From Planctomycetota bacterium (GTDB taxonomy: Bacteria; Planctomycetota; Phycisphaerae; UBA1845), in assembly GCA_022566435.1 (NCBI GenBank), contig JADFIX010000384.1, positions 1 through 5,072 of the forward strand: a stretch of 5,072 bases of DNA, written 5' to 3'. The first letter of the stretch is position 1. Each line of letters opens with the position of its first letter. Positions 5,063 to 5,072 of the stretch are shown piece after piece. Both the position numbers and the translations under genes were made by a program. The notes under the pieces were generated by a model that saw only the letters and a list, made by a program, of their open reading frames with translations, was not told the origin of the DNA and ran no database searches.

Positions 5063-5072
5063 ATGGCATGCG
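5063..5072 (+). CDS. Possible 5' end of a plus-strand gene cut by the right edge
   Basis: ATG 5063-5065 has AAGGA (5051-5055) 7 nt upstream, and the frame stays open for the remaining codons (M-A-C). The TATACT box upstream fits a short 5' leader. Alternative ATGs at 5037 and 5055 lie in another frame and have weaker ribosome binding sites. Only ten bases are present, so no product can be named. If real, it is divergent from the exoprotein gene. Confidence 0.25.

Overview
The window is dominated by one very large gene on the minus strand. It starts with an ATG at 4533-4535 and reads without a stop to base 1, so at least 1511 codons are present and the C-terminus lies outside the window. The frame was checked at recurrent anchors: the WVKIQT isoleucine codons at 1881-1883, 1272-1274, 666-668 and 54-56 are all in frame with the ATG. 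Because no stop is present, a search requiring start and stop would miss this gene and show only shorter shadow frames.

The predicted protein is a modular secreted or surface exoprotein. In order it has: a Sec-type signal peptide (about residues 1-35); a compact, divergent haemagglutination-activity (two-partner-secretion, TPS-like) domain (about 74-170); a well-conserved filamentous-haemagglutinin-type beta-helix segment (about 228-339); low-complexity beta-helix rungs rich in G, S, T, V and L (about 340-646); a passenger-associated segment of the kind seen in autotransporter-like beta-strand-repeat proteins (about 647-712); and at least four tandem copies (the fourth cut) of a ~203-residue domain resembling a concanavalin A/LamG jelly roll. 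Each complete copy has two cysteines exactly 144 residues apart.

The region 4536-5062 is probably intergenic and divergent. It contains the ribosome binding site of the large gene, two 8-base A-tracts 11 bp apart, a small 39-codon ORF with a good ribosome binding site, a REP-like element with two short hairpins sharing an AAC loop, and a TATACT box ahead of a possible plus-strand gene starting at the right edge.

The moderately high GC content (by eye), the FHA/beta-strand-repeat exoprotein joined to jelly-roll domains, and the GCCCC-AAC-GGGGC / GGGC-AAC-GCCC repeat all suggest a Planctomycetota-like bacterium (for example Phycisphaerae or relatives). This is inference from remembered family patterns; no search was run. 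There is no sign of CRISPR, tRNA, rRNA or a transposase gene.
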